8,151 nt of DNA, taken from UMGS1933 sp045593405 (GTDB lineage: Bacteria; Bacillota; Clostridia; TANB77; CAG-508). The notes below the pieces were generated by a model, which did not search any database, was not told where the DNA came from, and was given only the letters and a program-made list of their open reading frames with translations. Where the stretch lies: positions 1 to 8,151 of the forward strand of contig JAZNWN010000029.1 in NCBI GenBank assembly GCA_045593405.1, written 5' to 3'. This document shows, in pieces, positions 6,720-8,151 of this stretch (the first letter of the stretch is position 1; each line of letters begins with the position of its first letter). The position numbers and the translations under genes were made by a program.

Positions 6720-8151
6720 ATGAAGTCGTATCCATATTACCAGCATAAAGATATTAACAATCTTGAGGAGTTATTAAAAAGATCGTTGGAAAATAAAGAT
6801 TCTATTGCTTTTTTTTATAACGATGAAAACAAGCACACAGTATATAAAACATATCTTGATTTTTATAATGATGTTAGGTGTTTAAAAAAATTTATAGGTA
6901 ATAAATACAAAAATAAAAATATAGCAATTGTTGGAGAAAATTCATATAATTGGTTAGTAGCTTTTTTCGGAATAGTGTTAAGTAACAATTTAGCAGTTAT
7001 AATAGATAAAGATTTAGCAGAAGAAGATCTGTTAAAACTATTAAAAAAGAGTGATGTTAAGAGTGTATTCTATTCTGAAAACTATTGTGAATTTTTAAAC
7101 AATAATAAAGTTTGTGATAAATATACGATAGAAAATATAGGTAATTATATTAATGATTCTAAAAAATTAAAAGATATAAATTTGGTTATTGATAAAGACA
7201 AACCAGCTGTAATGTTTTTTACTTCTGGAACAACAGGAGCAAATAAAGGAGTTTTATTAAGTCAAAGAAATATTGCTTATGATATAGTGGCAGCTAGTAG
7301 TTTATTTGAACCAAATGGCAATGTACTAGCGATGTTACCATTCCATCATTCGTTTGGATTAATTACTGGGATATTAAAAGCATTTAATTATAGATGTCCG
7401 ATATTTATTAATAGTAGTTTAAGAAATATAATGGATGAATTCAAAATAGCAAAACCAGAAACAATATTTGTAGTACCTGTTTTTGTAGAAACATTTTATA
7501 AGCAGATTTGGTCTAATGCGAGAAAAAGAAAAATGGATGGTAAATTAAAATTAGCTATTAGCATAAACAATGGACTTAGTACAATAGGTTTAAATTTTAA
7601 AGAGCAATTGTTTAAATCTATTTTAAATGAATTTGGTGGAAAATTAAAATATATGATATGTGGTGGAGCATATCTCGATAAAAAATATATAGAATGGTTT
7701 AGAAGTATTGGAATAGAAATACTAAACGGATACGGAATTACTGAATGTTCTCCTGTTGTATCAGTAAATAGAAATTTATATCATAGAGATGGTAGTGTAG
7801 GACAAATAGTAAAAGATTGCCAGGTAAAAATTGAAAATGATGAAATTCTAGTCAAAGGCGAGAATGTAATGCTTGGATATTATAAGGATAAAAAAGCAAC
7901 TGCTGAAGTAATAAAAGATGGCTGGTTTTATACAGGAGATTTAGGATATATTGATAAACAAGGTTATTTATTTGTTTTATCAAGATACGATGATGTCATA
8001 GTTTTATCTAATGGTTATAATGTTTTTACTCCGTTACTGGAAAATGAAGTTAAAGATTCAGATTTTGTTAAACAGATTGTTATCGCAGGACATGGAAAGC
8101 CTTATTTAACATCACTTGTTGTTTTAAATACTGAAGTCTATAACAACTGGT
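6720..8151 (+). CDS. AMP-forming acyl-CoA/acyl-acid synthetase-like enzyme (3' truncated)
   Basis: The frame runs 477 codons without a stop and leaves the window. It belongs to the adenylate-forming (ANL) superfamily: it should activate a carboxylic acid with ATP to an acyl-adenylate and pass it to CoA or a carrier protein. Motifs in order are the P-loop TSGTTGANKG (168-177), LPFHHSFG (206-213), YGITE (338-342), YTGD with Asp407 (404-407) and the hinge RYDDVIVLSNGYN (422-434). The later GKPYLTSLVVL (459-469) is typical of fatty-acyl-CoA synthetases. The C-terminal lysine loop needed for adenylation lies beyond the edge, so completeness cannot be judged. A fatty acid is the likeliest substrate, but loading of an acyl carrier protein or another acid is possible. 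It lies 100 bases after the kinase-like gene on the same strand, and may have its own promoter. Confidence 0.88.
   Translation, partial: MKSYPYYQHKDINNLEELLKRSLENKDSIAFFYNDENKHTVYKTYLDFYNDVRCLKKFIGNKYKNKNIAIVGENSYNWLVAFFGIVLSNNLAVIIDKDLAEEDLLKLLKKSDVKSVFYSENYCEFLNNNKVCDKYTIENIGNYINDSKKLKDINLVIDKDKPAVMFFTSGTTGANKGVLLSQRNIAYDIVAASSLFEPNGNVLAMLPFHHSFGLITGILKAFNYRCPIFINSSLRNIMDEFKIAKPETIFVVPVFVETFYKQIWSNARKRKMDGKLKLAISINNGLSTIGLNFKEQLFKSILNEFGGKLKYMICGGAYLDKKYIEWFRSIGIEILNGYGITECSPVVSVNRNLYHRDGSVGQIVKDCQVKIENDEILVKGENVMLGYYKDKKATAEVIKDGWFYTGDLGYIDKQGYLFVLSRYDDVIVLSNGYNVFTPLLENEVKDSDFVKQIVIAGHGKPYLTSLVVLNTEVYNNW

Noticed and set aside
6531..6746. Minus-strand open frame across the gap before the synthetase
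   Set aside because: It overlaps the ends of two supported genes on the other strand and has a low-complexity Ile/Leu/His composition with no recognised motif.
1..8151. Mycoplasma-type code with TGA as Trp
   Set aside because: The Trp codons I read in the genes are TGG and long frames stay open under the standard code. The absence of TGA stops among seven genes is expected in AT-rich DNA.

Overview
The window is very AT-rich DNA in which every gene lies on the + strand and genes are packed with overlaps or tiny gaps. The base composition, AGGAG/AGGTG-type ribosome binding sites, Gram-positive-type protein families and the absence of any outer-membrane component point to a low-GC Firmicute (a Clostridia, Bacilli or Erysipelotrichia-like lineage). 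The species cannot be named from the sequence. All Trp codons I read are TGG and every readable stop is TAA or TAG, so there is no sign of the Mycoplasma code.

Region 1 (1-1236): the last 29 codons of a probable YugP-type membrane zinc peptidase; a complete stand-alone (p)ppGpp synthetase resembling RelP/YwaC; and a small membrane protein with a C-terminal four-cysteine zinc ribbon. The three reading frames overlap by 8 and 17 bases, so their translation is probably coupled.

Region 2 (1260-4963): a MacB/LolD-type ABC exporter made of an ATPase and a 999-residue FtsX-type permease. The permease carries a long extracytoplasmic coiled coil that contains a short tandem heptad duplication.

Region 3 (4972-6619): a patatin-type lipid acyl hydrolase with its catalytic dyad intact, then a divergent protein-kinase-fold protein of unknown substrate. 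The kinase-like gene has an excellent ribosome binding site but no ATG, GTG or TTG at the right distance from it. This suggests an ATA start, or alternatively a weaker downstream TTG start.

Region 4 (6620-8151): a 100-base intergenic gap with a weak promoter candidate and a small palindrome, then an acyl-CoA synthetase-like adenylating enzyme that runs off the right edge.

From region 1 to the kinase-like gene, spacing fits one transcript. A lipid theme (exporter, acyl hydrolase, fatty-acyl activating enzyme) runs through the right half and a stress-alarmone and zinc theme through the left end. The idea that these form one pathway is inference. No RNA genes, insertion sequences, CRISPR arrays or convincing terminators were seen, and no stretch over 300 bases lacks a gene.
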